Shown piece by piece: positions 44,201-55,421 of a stretch of 64,000 nucleotides of DNA. The notes under the pieces are model-generated. The model did no database searches. It had not been told where the DNA came from and was given only the letters and a program-made list of their open reading frames with translations. Both the position numbers and the translations under genes were made by a program. Each line of letters begins with the position of its first letter. The stretch's first letter is position 1. Origin of the DNA: Silene latifolia (taxonomy: Eukaryota; Streptophyta; Magnoliopsida; Caryophyllales; Caryophyllaceae); NCBI RefSeq assembly GCF_048544455.1, contig NC_133538.1, positions 18,566,969-18,630,968 of the forward strand. The letters run 5' to 3'.

Positions 44201-44553
44201 GGTGGGTTAGGGTAGGTGATATGAGGGAGTTGTGGATTTGGGAGATGAAGGGTTAGTGGATTAGGATATTTGGACGGGTAGTTGTAGGTGATGGGTTGAG
44301 GGAGTTTAATGGCCCATTTAATGAGGTAGGAGAGGTGGTTGGCCCAACTAAACAAATTTAATCACTCGAAATAAAAACGCAAGGTAGCATATAATAAACG
44401 TAAATTTAGATATGAGGTTGAGTGATTACCGACTCACAAATACGGTGTCAATTTTTGGTCTAAACATGATGTCAATGCACTTAGAACACTTAATAACATA
44501 TATCCAAATTTAATTTAATCAATTAAGGAATTTTGTAAAACTCACACTAAAAA

Positions 44554-45045
44554 TCACAAGCTATTAATTAACCCAATTTCTAGTCTAAATTTCTCAAAAT
44601 GTTCTCTTGCAAGTGGCTTAGTAAAAATATCGGCAATTTGATTTTCGGTCTTGCAAAAGATAAGTTTAATATGTCCTTTTTCCACATGATCACGAATAAA
44701 ATGGTGACGAATATCAATATGTTTGGTTTTAGAGTGTTGAATAGGATTTTTGGAAATATTTATTGCACTCGTATTATCACACATTAAAGGAATGGAGTCA
44801 AAAATAATACCAAAATCCAAGAGTTGTTGTTTTACCCAAAGGAGTTGAGAACAACAATGTGCCGCACTAACGTACTCACTTTCGGCCGTAGAAAGAGCTA
44901 CCGTGTTTTGTTTCTTTGAGGCCCAAGAAGTCAAGCAAGGACCCAAGAACGTTGCAATTCCGGAGGTACTCTTTCTATCCACCGTGCACCCCGCATAGTC
45001 CGCGTCCGAAAAGCCTATAAGATCAAAAGGACAATGTAAAGGGTA
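44554..45045 (-). pseudogene. pol: RNase H of Sirevirus-like pol
   Basis: The copia RNase H domain is recognisable (SDADYAGCTVDRKSTSG, STAESEYVSAAHC, CDNTSAINISKNP, HIDIRHHFIRDH), ending with IADIFTKPLAREHFEKFR and a stop at 44554. It is in frame with the upstream RT half, but a TAG at 45046-45048 separates them where the family has Trp (NLYLW-YP), another likely TGG-to-TAG change. It degrades the RNA strand during reverse transcription. Confidence 0.85.
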
Positions 45046-45513
45046 CTATAGATAGAGATTTTGTGTTCCAATCAAATACCGAAGAATTCGTTTAACGACT
45101 TTGAAATGTGATTCTTTCGGATTTGCTTGGAACCTAGCACATAAACAAACGCTAAAGAGAATGTCGGGACGACTTGCGGTCAAGTAAAGAAGTGAGCCTA
45201 TCATACCTCTATACACCTTATCACTAACATTCTTACCGAGTTCATCTTTGTCCAATTTGGACCCGGCTACCATAGGTGTATCATGAGGCTTACCATTAGT
45301 CATCCCAAATTTCTTAAGCATTTCCTTAATATACTTTTGTTGATGGATCATGATTCCATCCTTTGATTGCTTAATTTGGAGCCCAAGGAAGAATCCTAGC
45401 TCACCCATCATGCTCATTTCAAACTCCGATTTCATTAGTTCCGAAAAATATAAGTAAAGGAGTTCATTTGTTGCACCAAATATAATATCATCAACATATA
45501 CTTGTACAACCAA
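45046..45513 (-). pseudogene. pol: Reverse transcriptase, C-terminal half
   Basis: It carries the catalytic motif VQVYVDDIIFG near its start, then ELGFFLGLQIKQ and YRGMIGSLLYLTASRPDILF, the usual end of copia RT. A frameshift at about 45515-45530 separates it from the N-terminal half, which ends in a short out-of-frame tail. Confidence 0.88.
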
Positions 45514-45517
45514 CAGT

Positions 45518-46057
45518 TCACTGGATCGTTTGCTTTAAGAACAATGTTTTGTCAACGGAGCCTCTTTTAAAACCATTTTCAATAAGAAATTTAGACAATC
45601 TATCATACCAACATCTTGGTGCTTGTTTTAAACCATAAAGAGCTTTGTCTAATTTGAAAACATGGTTAGGCAAGTCATTGTTCTCAAAACCCGGTGGTTG
45701 CTCTACAAAGACATCTTCTTCCAAATATCCATTTAAGAAAGCGGTTTTGACATCCATTTGGAAGAGTTTAATGCCTTTGTGAGCCGCAAAAGCTATAAGC
45801 AATCGTATGGCTTCAAGTCTAGCTACCGGTGCATAGGTTTCATCGTAATCAATACCCTCTTGTTGGTTATAACCTTGCACCACTAGTCTAGCCTTGTTCC
45901 TTACGATTTCTCCCGAGTCATCAAGCTTGTTGCGAAAGACCCACCTAGTACCAATGACGGTGCGATTAGGCGGTCTAGGGACTAAGTGCCATACCTTGTT
46001 TCTTTTGAATTGATTGAGCTCTTCTTGCATAGCAAGCAACCAATCAGCATCGATCAA
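45518..46057 (-). pseudogene. pol: Reverse transcriptase, N-terminal half
   Basis: It begins in the conserved AMQEELNQFKRNKVWHLVPR and includes KARLVVQGYNQQEGIDYDET and the first catalytic aspartate in FQMDVKTAFLNGYLEE, followed by LYGLKQAPRCWYDRL. It is frameshifted relative to the integrase frame (which runs out at 46044) and to the C-terminal RT half. Confidence 0.88.
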
Positions 46058-47834
46058 GGCGATACATTTGAAGGTTCAATTTGAGAAAGGAAGGCATTAT
46101 GGGCACAATACTCATTGAGGTGAGCGAGATTGTTGACGGATGATCTTGTTCGGATTCCCGAGTTGAGATCACTTGTGAGATTAGTGAGTGGATGAGAGCT
46201 TTGATGTTTCCACTTCTTTGGAACAATGGTTTCTTGTTCCCCCTCAACAGACATCGATCCAAGATGGCTGTTTCTATTGGCCTGGAAGGTTCTTCATCCT
46301 CACTGTTTTGGGTTACTTGATTCGGAGGTGTATGCAACGATCGTTGGGTCCGTTGCTTCCAGAGAGGAATCGAAGTACTACGTGTTCCCCCGAGTTGCGC
46401 TCTCCTTTGAAGGTGACAGTCTCGTGTCTGTTGCAATTCGATGATGGGAGCTTCTTCATCCGTGAACACGAAGTCTTTTCGAACAAGACCAATCTCAAAC
46501 TCATCATCCTCGTCCTCATCATCATCATCCATGTTTTGTACCTGTCCAAGCACACTAGATTCATCAAAAATGACATGGATGCTTTCTTCAATTAACAAGG
46601 TTCGTTTATTGTAAACTTTATAGGCCTTGCTATGATCGGAGTACCCAATAAATACTCCTTCATCACTACGTGGATCGAACTTACCCAAGTTGTTTTTACC
46701 ATTGTTGTGAACAAAACATTTGCTTCCAAAACATCTAAAATATGAAATGTTGGGTTTTCTTCCACGTAATGATTCATAGGGAGTTTTATTTAAAATACTC
46801 CTTATCATGACACGATTATGAATGTAGCAAGCGGTATTTACCGCTTCGGCCCAAAAGTTCTTAGGCAACTTACTAGTTAATAACATTGTTCTAGCCATTC
46901 CTTCAAGGGTTCTATTCATCCTTTCAACCACACCATTTTGTTGTGGGGTTCTAGGAGCCGAGAAGTTATGGTCTACACCATTGTCATCACAATAAGCACC
47001 AAATGATGAGTTTTCGAATTCGGTTCCATGATCGGTTCTCATTGAAACAAGTTTTAAACCAAGTTTATTTTGAATTTTTCTTAGCCAAATTAGAAACTCA
47101 TCAAATGTCTCATCCTTAGAGCTTAGGAAGAGTGCCCAAACGAACCTAGAGTAATCATCAACAATGACACACACATAACGACTACCACCTCTACTTCTAC
47201 TTCTCATTGGTCCACACAAGTCGATATGTAAAAGTTGCAACGGTTGAGATGTACTCATAATTCTTTTGGATTTAAAGGAACTTTTAACATGTTTTCCTCT
47301 AGCACATTCATCACATTCTTTATCAAAGTCAAATTTTATATTAGGAATGCCTTCAACTAAGTCGAGTCTTTTAAGGGTATTAAGAGTTTTTGTACTAACA
47401 TGACCAAACCTTTTATGCCATAACCAAGGATCATTGTTCATTACACTCATGCAAGATATGGTGTGACCGGATAAAGAGTTCAAATTAGTTAAGTACACAT
47501 CTTTGACACGTCTTCCTTCGAGTATTAGTTCATTAGTAGTGGCATCAAAAATTCGACACATATTGGCACGAAATTCAACAAAATTACCCTTATCACAAAG
47601 TTGAGAGATGCTAAGGAGATTATGCTTCAAACCTTTGACAAGCCGCACATTGTCGACACAAAGTAAGGATGACTTACCAACTTTTCCAATACCAATTACT
47701 TCACCTTTCTTGTTGTCACCAAACCTTACCGTGCCACCATCATATGCTTTAAGTGAGAGGAATTGGCTTCTATCACCCGTCATGTGACGAGAGCATCCAC
47801 TATCCAAGTACCAATTGCGGCCGCCTCTCACCAA
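46044..47834 (-). pseudogene. pol: Protease remnant and integrase of Sirevirus-like pol
   Basis: It starts at the protease active site WYLDSGCSRHMTGD and continues with GAG-pre-integrase (LWHKRFGHVS, CDECARGKHVKSS). The integrase core has D in LHIDLCGPM, D in RTDHGTEFE and E in GVVERMNR. Next are the conserved FWAEAVNTACYIHNR and the C-terminal GKFDPRSDEGVFIGYS. After about 46460 the frame departs from the family pattern; the conserved AHLNEYCAHNAFLSQIEPSN appears in another frame at 46254-46054, so at least two frameshifts lie between 46460 and 46050. Integrase would insert the DNA copy. Confidence 0.9.
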
Positions 47835-47847
47835 GCCCTACACAAGA

Positions 47848-48108
47848 TTAGTTTTTGAGTTTAGGAACCCAAATGAATTTGGGTCCCTTTTTGTGATCAA
47901 CATAACTTGTGGTGTCTTTCTTAAAGTTCATTTCTTTTAATGCTTTGGTGTTCTTGTCAATGTCATCAAATCGTTTTGTACATCCATTAAAAACATGACC
48001 ATTGTCACCACAATAATTGCAAATGATGTATTCGGGAAGACCTACATACTTCCTTCCTCTAAAATCGTTTTTAGGCTTCTGGATGCAACATCGATCCGAC
48101 TGTTCCAT
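47848..48108 (-). pseudogene. Gag-pro linker with second zinc knuckle, out of frame
   Basis: It encodes CNYCGDNGHVFNGC, a perfect CX2CX4HX4C knuckle, followed by KKGPKFIWVPKLKN, as in SIRE elements between gag and protease. It is in a different frame from both gag and pol, while gag and pol share one frame. So two shifts, one near 48100 and one near 47845, enclose this segment. Confidence 0.8.
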
Positions 48109-50198
48109 TTGAACCCCAAACCAGCAGATTTATCACATTTCTCGGTTTGATTCGTGAGGAAGTTTAACACGGTTTGACTTCCTTCCCATTTTTCAGTGAT
48201 GTTCTTAGCATTAACAAGTTCATTGGTCAAGTCATGGACACGTGAGAGAAGATGCAAATTCTTTTCCTTTTCTCTTTTAAGTTCATCATTGTTAACACTT
48301 TCTATGGACAATCTTTTCTCAACAATGAAGTCATGGGTGTGATTGTTGAGTTTAGACACGAGATAAATGATTCTTTCTTTGGACTCTTCATACTTAGATG
48401 TCATCTTGTCAAGTCTTTGGTTTAGATCAACGATTTCATCGGATCTATGATGAGGAGAAGAGCTAGAAGTGCTACATTCGAGCATACCCTTTTGAAAGAA
48501 GGTAAGCCTATCATGGAGATCTTCTATTTCGTTCTTGAGACAAACAACCTCACTCTTAAGACACTCGTTTTCATTTTCCAACCATTCACTCTTTCTTTTA
48601 AACTTGTCTAAATCATGGTCAGAAGCAACAGTCTTAGACACTGTTTCTCTTAAGTCTACAATTTCAACTACAAGGTCATAGATCTCATTTTCAAGATCAT
48701 CTTTGTCCTTCAAAAGATCATCACGTTCCTTGGTTAGTGAGGAAACTTGCATCACCAAGGTAGTGTTGACATTTTCAAGGTCAGAGACGTCCGTGGGTGT
48801 CGACCTAAGACGTTCTAGTTCTTTAGTCAAATGTTTGTTTAACTTGTTGACTCTTTTGACTTCATCATATGCCTCAGAGGTGACAGTGACACAGTCTGTT
48901 GCTTTTAGTTCATTTTTCAGATTAAAGTTCTCTTGAGCAATTTCCTCAATCTCATTTTGCATTATATCAAGCTTATTAGTTTGAGACCGACACTTATCAA
49001 AAAGTTGGTCAAGAAGCTTACATACTTTCTCTTTGGAGTAAGTTCTAGCCTTGGCCTTTAGATGATTTACCTCGTTGTCGGAATCGGAGTCGGAATCGTC
49101 GGGATTAGCCATGAGGCATCTTAAGTGTTCAAGTTTTGAGGTTTTTGAGACTTTTTCTTTACCATGATTTGCAAGACACATTTTAGCCTCAAGTTCCTCC
49201 TCGATGAGTTCCTCATCTTCCTCGGAGTCGGACATTCCCCATATAGCACTCATGACTCTATGTTTATAGTCATTTTTAACCTTTTCTCTTCTTTCCTTAG
49301 ATTTTATTTCTTCCCACTTGGGACATTCTTTAATTTGATGAGTTTTATCACCACATTTAAAGCATCCCATGGTGGAGGTAGGTCGTTTCTTAGGAAAGCG
49401 TTTTTTCGAGTAGTTATTAGTGAACCTTTTGTTACCTTGTCCATTGACCAACCCGGCTAAGTTCCTTGTGAACATAGCAAACTCGTCTTCCTCCTCATCT
49501 TCTTCATCACTTGGAGAAGATGTGAGGGCGAGACTCTTTCCCTTTGATGACTCACTAGAATGCTTATTGAGGTTAAACTCGTGAGCCATTAGTAATCCCA
49601 TTAGTTCATGAAGAGATAGGGTTGACAAGTCTTTAGCTTCCTCTATGGCGGTGACTTTAGGTTGCCATTTAGGGGTTAGACTACGAAGGATTTTTCGAAT
49701 GATGTCTTCGGACTCGAAATTCCTTCCTAGACTTTGAAGCTCATTAATAATACAAGAAAAACGTGAAGAGAAACTATTTAAAGACTCGTCCTTTGACATT
49801 CTAAACATCTCATATTGTTGCATGAGAAGGTCAATACGGTGTTTTCTTACTTGGGACGTCCCTTCATATGCAAGTACAAGGGAATCCCAAATAGATTTTG
49901 CCGTAGGACACCCGGAGATTCGACTAACTTCCCCCTCACCAACACAACGTTGAAGAATCGACATTGCTTTGGAATTCTTTTCGGCAATCTTGAAGTCGTT
50001 CTCATTGTAATTTCTTTCCTCTTTTGTCTTGGTGAAACCGTTAAGAATATCGGTTTCCTCAATAACAAGAGGTCCATTTTGGATGATGTTCCAACATTGA
50101 TAATCGATACTTTTGATGTAATGTTCCATTTTGAGTTTCCACCATCCAAAATTCGAACCGGTAAAGACCGGGATCTTGGAGTGTTTCTCGGAATCCAT
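48042..50198 (-). CDS. gag: Gag of Sirevirus-like element (718 codons, shifted C-terminus)
   Basis: The N-terminal gag domain runs over residues ~1-220 (FTGSNFGWWKLKMEHYIKS, WDSLVLAYEGTSQVRKHRID, LTPKWQPKVTAIEEAKDLS). An acidic stretch (SDEEDEEEDEF) follows, then a zinc knuckle CFKCGDKTHQIKEC at about residue 279, which binds element RNA. A long coiled-coil region (~370-690, rich in L/E/K heptads such as LVMQVSSLTKERDDLLKDKD) would support particle assembly and is typical of SIRE gag proteins. The last ~24 residues come after the frameshift near 48100 and are not native. ATG 50198 follows the PBS by about 50 bp. Confidence 0.88.
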   Translation of the reverse strand: MDSEKHSKIPVFTGSNFGWWKLKMEHYIKSIDYQCWNIIQNGPLVIEETDILNGFTKTKEERNYNENDFKIAEKNSKAMSILQRCVGEGEVSRISGCPTAKSIWDSLVLAYEGTSQVRKHRIDLLMQQYEMFRMSKDESLNSFSSRFSCIINELQSLGRNFESEDIIRKILRSLTPKWQPKVTAIEEAKDLSTLSLHELMGLLMAHEFNLNKHSSESSKGKSLALTSSPSDEEDEEEDEFAMFTRNLAGLVNGQGNKRFTNNYSKKRFPKKRPTSTMGCFKCGDKTHQIKECPKWEEIKSKERREKVKNDYKHRVMSAIWGMSDSEEDEELIEEELEAKMCLANHGKEKVSKTSKLEHLRCLMANPDDSDSDSDNEVNHLKAKARTYSKEKVCKLLDQLFDKCRSQTNKLDIMQNEIEEIAQENFNLKNELKATDCVTVTSEAYDEVKRVNKLNKHLTKELERLRSTPTDVSDLENVNTTLVMQVSSLTKERDDLLKDKDDLENEIYDLVVEIVDLRETVSKTVASDHDLDKFKRKSEWLENENECLKSEVVCLKNEIEDLHDRLTFFQKGMLECSTSSSSPHHRSDEIVDLNQRLDKMTSKYEESKERIIYLVSKLNNHTHDFIVEKRLSIESVNNDELKREKEKNLHLLSRVHDLTNELVNAKNITEKWEGSQTVLNFLTNQTEKCDKSAGLGFKWNSRIDVASRSLKTILEEGSM

Positions 50199-50246
50199 TA
50201 CCCACGAATCAAACTCTAAGGCGGTTAGCCTCGATCAAGAGCACGA

Positions 50247-50259
50247 GGCTCTGATACCA
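50247..50259 (-). other. Primer binding site, initiator tRNA-Met
   Basis: On the minus strand it reads TGGTATCAGAGCC, two bases after the LTR end CAACA at 50262. This fixes the orientation of the element. Confidence 0.93.
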
Positions 50260-50261
50260 AT

Positions 50262-51820
50262 TGTTGAGTTTATGGATTCAAGTACCTAAGAGGGGGAGGG
50301 GGTGAATTAGGTACTCTTTTTAAAAAATTTAACTTCAACTTTATTGGATTAAAGTAAGTTAAGTGAACAAAAGAGATTAGAGGATACTTTGAATAATATT
50401 GAAAGATTGAACAAGTATCACGATGAATGTTTGCTGAAGTATGAAAGCAACAATCGTTCGATCGTATCTATTTGTCTCGGTTTGTGAAGTATGACCGCAG
50501 ACCAAATGCGACGATATGATGATGAACCGTTACTTCTAAGGTTAAGCGAAACAAAACAAACAAACAAAGTAAATTGCAGCGGAAATAAAGTAAACACTTG
50601 AACACGAGATTTTTGAATTGGTTCGGCAAGAAACTCAAGTGCCTACGTCCAATCTACCTTTTTATTACTTTCCTTTAGTGATCTACTCCGACAACTAAAA
50701 GACCCTTGTAATAAAAGACGCCAACCTACTCCGGTTGCAAAGCTAGTACAAGAACTACTCCGTTCTTATGACAAGCTAACTCGCAATCTACTCCGATTGC
50801 CAAGAGTTAAAGGACTACTCCGTCCTAGAATTCAACAACTCACAACCTACTCCGGTTGTCAAGAGTTAAAGACTACTCCGTCCTAAACTCTACTAACACA
50901 CTTAGAATGTTATAGGATCAAGTTTCCACTAACACATTCTTAACAAAGAATAGAGGTGGACAACTTTTACAAGATCAACAATTCATAAGCAAGAGAGTTT
51001 AGTATAGAAAAGCAACAGTAGCCACGACTGTAACAACTTGAAGACACTTGAAGACTTTTAAAGATTTTTGCAAATAAAACACGATTTTTAGCTTTAAAAA
51101 TAATTTGCAAAGATGGAAGAATTATTTCAGAAAATTCTTGAGGATTTATGGAGAGGATGCACGGTTTATATAGAGGAGGTGAGTGAAGGGGTTGCTAGGG
51201 TTTTGAAGGGTCAAAGACCTCACATGTGAAGGGCAATAGCAACAACCCAAAACTTGCACCAAAAAGGCCTCTTTTGCAAGGGTAAGAATAGAGAAAGAAG
51301 GTTTGAAAGATAACCTTAAATGCTCATGCAAAATCGTAAAAACAAAGGATGTGAGACAAGTCACATGATGACAAGTTAACACCAATATGGCAAAAAGCAT
51401 TTCTTGTTTTCTTAAAGACCAAAGGATTGAATTTGCACAAAGAGGAAACATTTTGAATAATTCAAACCACTCTTTAAAGAATACCATCTCCTTAATAAAA
51501 ATCTGAATTTTTATCTTTGAAAGTACAAGTCACGTGAAAGCTTTTGAAAGATAAAAGGGACTTCAAGTTTTTACGAGTTGTGGCATAATCCAAACAGCTG
51601 TTTGCGTGTGAAAGCAACAGTCGTCTGGACTGTTTCTATTACTCTAGTATACTCTACTTTCTTGCTTGTACATTAGATGACACTTGACTAAATACAATGG
51701 GATGATTAACAACTTCAACACTTCTTAATCCAAGCTTGATTACATCATTAATCCTGAAAAGGTAAACTAAGATAACACAAATCAAATGGGCATGTTATCA
51801 TCAACATAAGGAACCCAACA
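50262..51820 (-). repeat. 5' LTR of Sirevirus-like element (intact)
   Basis: It is 1559 bp from TGTTGAGTTTATGG to GGAACCCAACA (plus-strand reading). It carries four to six ACTCCG-containing phrases (CTACTCCGGTTGTCAAGAGTT, first 20 bases, and similar) at 50685-50885, a local repeat shared with the other LTR. It provides the uninterrupted sequence for the CACTA insertion site. Confidence 0.95.
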
Positions 51821-51825
51821 AATCA

Positions 51826-54092
51826 TAAGGTAAATATGTTCGGCAATTAATGTCGATTTGCTTCACGTTTGATACTACTATTTCAGTATTATTAAGGATA
51901 TAGAGGGAGGAATGTAGGATCTAATCTCATGCTTTTAACTGATTTTATCGACTTATATTGACGTTTAATACGTATATAAATAACGTGTATTTCGATTTCC
52001 ATAATCAGCAATGTGTATTCATATAATGTGATTTTGAAGATTATTTTCTTCGATTAATTATTTTGTAGGAAAAGATTTCGCGTCATCAGATGTATTGTAA
52101 TGGGACTCAGAAAGCATAAGTGAAGATGCGATTTATGTTGGGAGATATATGTTGACGGTTTAGGGAGCTTTTTCGAACGATAATCTTAAAAATTTGTTAT
52201 TCGTCGCGTTTTCTTTAGTATTTTCCTACACACCATTGTTGTTTTTGCTATTTTCATCCAAGAAGACCGTGCGTCCGTGCGTCATTGTTAAATACAAATG
52301 GATGGATGTATATTTTAATGTTCATGTCTTAATCATTTATTTGTTTAATTTTATTCTTTATGATGTGCATTTTAATTAAAGACAGACAAATAATTAACCC
52401 TTTACGTGCTACTATATCTTATTGGATTAACAAATAAGTTTTAACTTTTAACATTATATTTATTCTAATAATGGATTTAGTTACTTTACTTAATAAACAA
52501 CCATGCTCCAGCCGCGCATAACAAATACCATCGTGTAAAAATTCTTATCTTCATGATTTTTTAACATGTGTGTTAAAAGTTATTGTTTTAAATTTTTGTT
52601 AACAAAAGGAAAAGTGTAAAAGTTGGATACCTACTAAGTTCCACATCAGAACTCACAAGGACTTTTTTACTCGAGAGAACCGAGTTAGGAATATGTAACA
52701 CTGCATGTAAGCCATGTGAGGGATGAAAAGTGTATTTTATCCTCATTAGACTTCCTCATGAAACAATGATCTTATATTTATTACGTTTATGGTAATAGAG
52801 TATTAGACTATCTAATCCAAGGGGATAAAATTTGATTTGCATGAAACTGACACTCTGCCAAAACAATATTAATACAATCCTAAATCACTGCCACGTCAAA
52901 TTATGGGTCGGAGTATACTAACCACTAAGAAACATCAATATACTTTATTTCTGATATGAGATACGGAGTAATATAACTTTATTCTAATAATGTTGTTCGA
53001 TTTAGCTCATTGTTGAGTGATATAATTTCTCAAAGTTTGACAACAACAAAAAAATCGAAAACTAAAAAAGACCTACTTGATTGACGAAATCAACAACCCT
53101 AGCATGAGCATTGTGAACTTCCCTCAAAACCTTATCAAATTCAGCTTTCAACGAATGTTGTTGATCAACCCATAACGCATTAACATAAGACGTTTGTGGC
53201 GCTTTTAAGACAATATCACGGTGTCCAAGCAGCGGCTTAAGGAACTGTTGTTGCGTTTTGTTAACAGCTCCGATAGCGGCTATGCTAAATGGGTTTTTGG
53301 GTGCATTTACTATATTTGTAATCTAATATATTCATGTGATTCACTTTACATAAAAAAAAAAAAACTTTAAAGTAAATATGGTGCAAAAGGTATTAGTCTA
53401 ATTTGATTACTATTAATAGTCTTTGAGATAGTCCAATATTGGTAAAAATTGTTTCAAGCTAAGCCTATCAGTAAAAGTCACCCCAAGTTGAAGATAAAAA
53501 GTAAGTTCAAGAAAAAAAATTACTTAATATAGAATAATTTGTGCAAAAGGTATTAGTCATCCCACTAACATATGGCTTATATACGCAGTATATAAATAGA
53601 AGTATATTTTTACTCATTAATATCATATTTTTAGTCCTATGATTGCATCAACTACAAATTTTAAAAATTGTTCTTGATCTTCCGAATTAATTTGTTCTTC
53701 TTCTAAAAGTAAATAAAATCCCTTCCGATTGAATGGAGAAGTGGGCTAATCCAACTAATCTTGCTTGCACAATGTATCTCTCCATCGAATCAAAATGGCC
53801 AAAGGTGTCCGTTCATGAGCCCATGCATATATATATATAAAGTCCCTTACTTAATAGTCTATTATACATAACGAAGTATATATTTCATTTCCTTCTATTT
53901 TTCCACGCATATAGTCAGGAAAAAACCATATGAATGTTCGCTTTTTTTTTTAATTTAAGTGTAATAATTAAGATTACAACGGACGATCTTACCATTGCAC
54001 GTCGCACGGATAAATCATTCTCAAAGTTTATATAATCAAATAATGTTCAAAGTATAATCAACTAAAATCGTTACAAAAGATTTTAACAAGTG
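51826..54092 (+). other. Right part of Helitron B interior
   Basis: It is AT-rich, with no complete gene. 51830-51910 aligns with Helitron D (58500-58570). A (TA)-rich stretch lies at 53828. The one coding-like segment is the minus-strand exon candidate 53077-53309. Confidence 0.6.
53077..53309 (-). pseudogene. Possible captured exon in Helitron B, unidentified
   Basis: On the minus strand about 77 codons stay open between an acceptor (ACAAATATAG|TAAATG) and a donor (AATCAA|GTAGGT). They encode a balanced, non-repetitive sequence with segments AAIGAVNKTQQQFLKPLLGH and WVDQQHSLKAEFDKVLREVH. Codon use and local GC are higher than in the flanks, which fits a captured host exon, a known habit of Helitrons. 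I do not recognise the protein. Confidence 0.45.
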
Positions 54093-54122
54093 GCCCGTGC
54101 ATCGCACGGGCATTAAATCTAG
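54093..54122 (+). other. Helitron B 3' terminus (hairpin and CTAG)
   Basis: The hairpin GCCCGTGC-ATC-GCACGGGC is followed by ATTAAATCTAG, identical to the Helitron A terminus. The next element starts at the following base. Confidence 0.9.
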
Positions 54123-55336
54123 TCTAGTATATTAACAAAGGAAGCTTTTTTTCGAGGGACAGAGAATCCAACTTTTGTGAAATACTAAAGTGTTATGAAA
54201 GACTGAAAGACTGTATCTATTCGAATTACCATAGCCTACAAATACAAGAAGTTGGGTAAACGGGTGAAGCAACAAGATATATTAAAAAAAAATAGAATGG
54301 TGAAGCAACAAGATATATTAAAAAAAAATAGAATTTAATGCATGTTAAAATTCTACTTAAAAACAAACTTATCTAATTATATATATATATATATATATAC
54401 ATCACGTGATCACGGATTCACGGGTACCGTATGAATGCGTCATATGGTGTAGTTTATATATTCTCTTTTGGTGTTATTTTTTTTTTTTCAGCTACATATT
54501 TATCTTCTATGTTGATTTTTCTATTTTTTATTAGTAACTCAATTGGTTTTAATATTTGATTTGTTTGGTTGTGTATTTTCAGGAAAGAAAGTTGATTGAC
54601 AATTTGACATAAATATCTGCACATTAGAGATCTCACCATCTAGCTGCTACGGTGATTGGTAAACAATACGGTATTTTTATTTAGAAGTCTACGTTTATCT
54701 GCTTCAATACCCTTCGTCCCTTCGGCCTTCACCTCCCTTCCCCTTTAATTGTTATTATTATTACGATGCTTGAACTTGCCTGACGTTAAGGGATGCTCCT
54801 ATTTTTGTTGATATTTTTTTTTACCATATCATGATATAAGGTTAATCTGATGCTATATTCATCAATCATACAAAAATTATAGAATAAAACCGTCTTATAC
54901 GTGAGACCGTCATTTTGTGTAAAAATTTTTCATTTATTACTTTAATATATGAATGTTATTTTTATATGAGGGAGCGTTTTTACAGCGAGGTCGTCTTACA
55001 CGTTGCATTACTGATTTGCAGACAAAGAAGAAAACAGGCAGGAAAAAAATGTTTTTAACTTCTTCTAAGAAGAATCCTGTGTACAACGTATCAGTACTAA
55101 TGATTTGTTTTGTTGTTTATTTAGGTTATGTTCGGTGGCACGCAACTTGAGTTTGCTCTGAAGGTTAATGGACTTCTTATCGGTTTAGTAATAAACACAA
55201 TATAAGACGATTGCTTGCCTATGATATACAATTATACATAGTTAAAATTTCAAAGGAGTGGTAAATGTGTCCAGTCATAAAGTAAACAAGCCAAATTTAA
55301 AGTGCACAAATTTCGACAAAAAGTTCAATATTTATT

Positions 55337-55421
55337 CTCCGATTCTTTAAAATTGCTCCATTTAATTAAAATGTCTCTTACAAATCTTAAAAAGTGGGGC
55401 AATTTTAAAGAATTGGAGGGA
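55337..55421. mobile_element. Small Stowaway-like inverted repeat
   Basis: CTCCGATTCTTTAAAATTGC at 55337 pairs with GCAATTTTAAAGAATTGGAG at 55399-55418, with about 36 bp between. Length, AT-richness and the GGAGGGAG end suggest a Stowaway MITE. The target duplication is unclear. Confidence 0.5.

Larger units (their letters stand above)
36455..51820 (-). mobile_element. Sirevirus-like Ty1/copia element with envelope-position ORF
   Basis: On the minus strand: 5' LTR 51820-50262, PBS 50259-50247, gag, second zinc knuckle, protease-integrase, RT, RNase H, an extra ORF at 44200-42491, PPT, and a 3' LTR 41951-36455 that contains a CACTA element. The target duplication AATCA lies at 36450-36454 and 51821-51825. 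Copia domain order, long coiled-coil gag and a third ORF after pol are the marks of the SIRE/Maximus lineage. The two LTRs (1559 and 1557 bp) differ at only about seven places that I noticed, so the insertion is young. Even so, the coding region has several frameshifts and a stop. Confidence 0.93.
35555..54122 (+). mobile_element. Helitron B, carrying a 15.4-kb copia insertion
   Basis: It starts TCTATATATTATTAAAGGAA directly after Helitron A's CTAG and ends in hairpin plus ATTAAATCTAG at 54122. Removing the copia element and one copy of its AATCA duplication leaves about 3.2 kb. Sequence on both sides of the copia insertion (36270-36420 and 51830-51910) aligns with Helitron D (58380-58570), confirming it is one element. 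It has no Rep/helicase gene. A possible captured exon lies at 53077-53309. Confidence 0.8.

Noticed and set aside
46188..46595. Plus-strand frame of 135 codons
   Set aside because: It is antisense to the frameshifted integrase-RT linker of the Sirevirus-like element.
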